Assembly (NCBI RefSeq): GCF_003610195.1 | Contig: NZ_RAPO01000003.1 | Coordinates: forward strand, 1 to 64,000 | DNA: 64,000 nucleotides | Reading direction: 5' to 3' | Source of the DNA: Halopiger aswanensis | Lineage (GTDB): Archaea; Halobacteriota; Halobacteria; Halobacteriales; Natrialbaceae | Shown here: in pieces, positions 63,779 through 64,000 of the stretch | Layout: every line of letters starts with the position of its first letter | Position numbering within the stretch: the first letter of the stretch is position 1 | Notes under the pieces: generated by a model | The model's input: the letters and a program-made list of their open reading frames with translations, nothing else | Told to the model about the DNA's origin: nothing | Databases searched by the model: none | Made by a program: the position numbers and the translations under genes

Positions 63779-64000
63779 CTACTCGCACTGAGCGGTTCCA
63801 GCGGAATAAGCGAACCGGGTTCGAAACGGTGTGTGAGTGGGTGTCCTCCGACGGACCGCGGTTCAATTCTCGAGAGCGAATCGGAACGAATAGAAGCAAG
63901 CGTCGGATGCGAGATGCGAGCGGATAGACGGGAGATAATGACTGTTTACGGCCGAGTAGTAGTCGCTATTACCTCACTCGATACCGATCGCTCGGGAACC

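Overview
The window is about 64 kb of GC-rich chromosome from a haloarchaeon, most likely of the Natrialba/Haloterrigena/Natrinema group. The evidence is the very acidic predicted proteins, TATA-like boxes 22-28 bases before many start codons (leaderless transcripts), an A-type ATP synthase operon, proteasome-activating nucleotidase, the haloarchaeal RNA polymerase epsilon subunit, HMG-CoA reductase of the mevalonate pathway, HalOD1 and bacterio-opsin-activator-type proteins, and many small haloarchaeal families of unknown function. No database search was possible. Family names come from recognising motifs and gene order.

Layout. 1-10.8 kb: a truncated SMC-like protein, a DUF3006 protein, a zinc deacylase, a cyclophilin, a 1660-residue kinase with about ten PAS domains, a short-chain dehydrogenase and a ferredoxin. 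10.8-14.5 kb: tRNA-Leu(UAA) with a 22-base copy of its 3' end 119 bases downstream, a universal stress protein, a relic of a trkA gene, and an intact trkA-trkH potassium uptake operon. 14.6-19 kb: RNA 2'-phosphotransferase (kptA) and the NAD synthesis operon nadA-nadB-nadC. 19-29.3 kb: sugar dehydrogenase, lipoprotein, DUF2267, HalOD1, HTH regulator, amidohydrolase, hmgA, acetyltransferase, a two-gene pseudo-receiver/RecA-like signalling pair and a cupin. 29.6-38.2 kb: an orphan iron-type substrate-binding lipoprotein under a perfect DtxR/Idr-like palindrome, isocitrate dehydrogenase, isoaspartyl peptidase, methionine aminopeptidase, HIT protein, MscS channel and glutaredoxin.

38.2-40.0 kb is the most unusual stretch. 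A single gene of the RNA-repair nucleotidyltransferase family RlaP is flanked on each side by three copies of a gap-free ~40-base element. Each copy starts with a TATA-like TTTAAGT. The spacing of the copies is nearly the same in both triplets (121/134 and 120/135 bases). The elements look like an array of strong conserved promoters for tiny RNAs or micro-ORFs, and I recognise no described system that matches.

40-64 kb: RNA polymerase epsilon, M28 and M3 peptidases, proteasome-activating nucleotidase, pyruvoyl arginine decarboxylase, ATP synthase subunit D (detached) and the atpHIKECFAB operon, a quinone-type methyltransferase, a pilin-like protein, a divergent pair of a secreted protein and a membrane-anchored HTH regulator, a lipoprotein, and a radical SAM enzyme whose 3' end has been duplicated in a 119-base direct repeat.

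Most genes are housekeeping and vertically conserved in type. Signs of rearrangement are confined to the tRNA scar, the trkA relic, the rlaP element arrays and the repeat beside the radical SAM gene.
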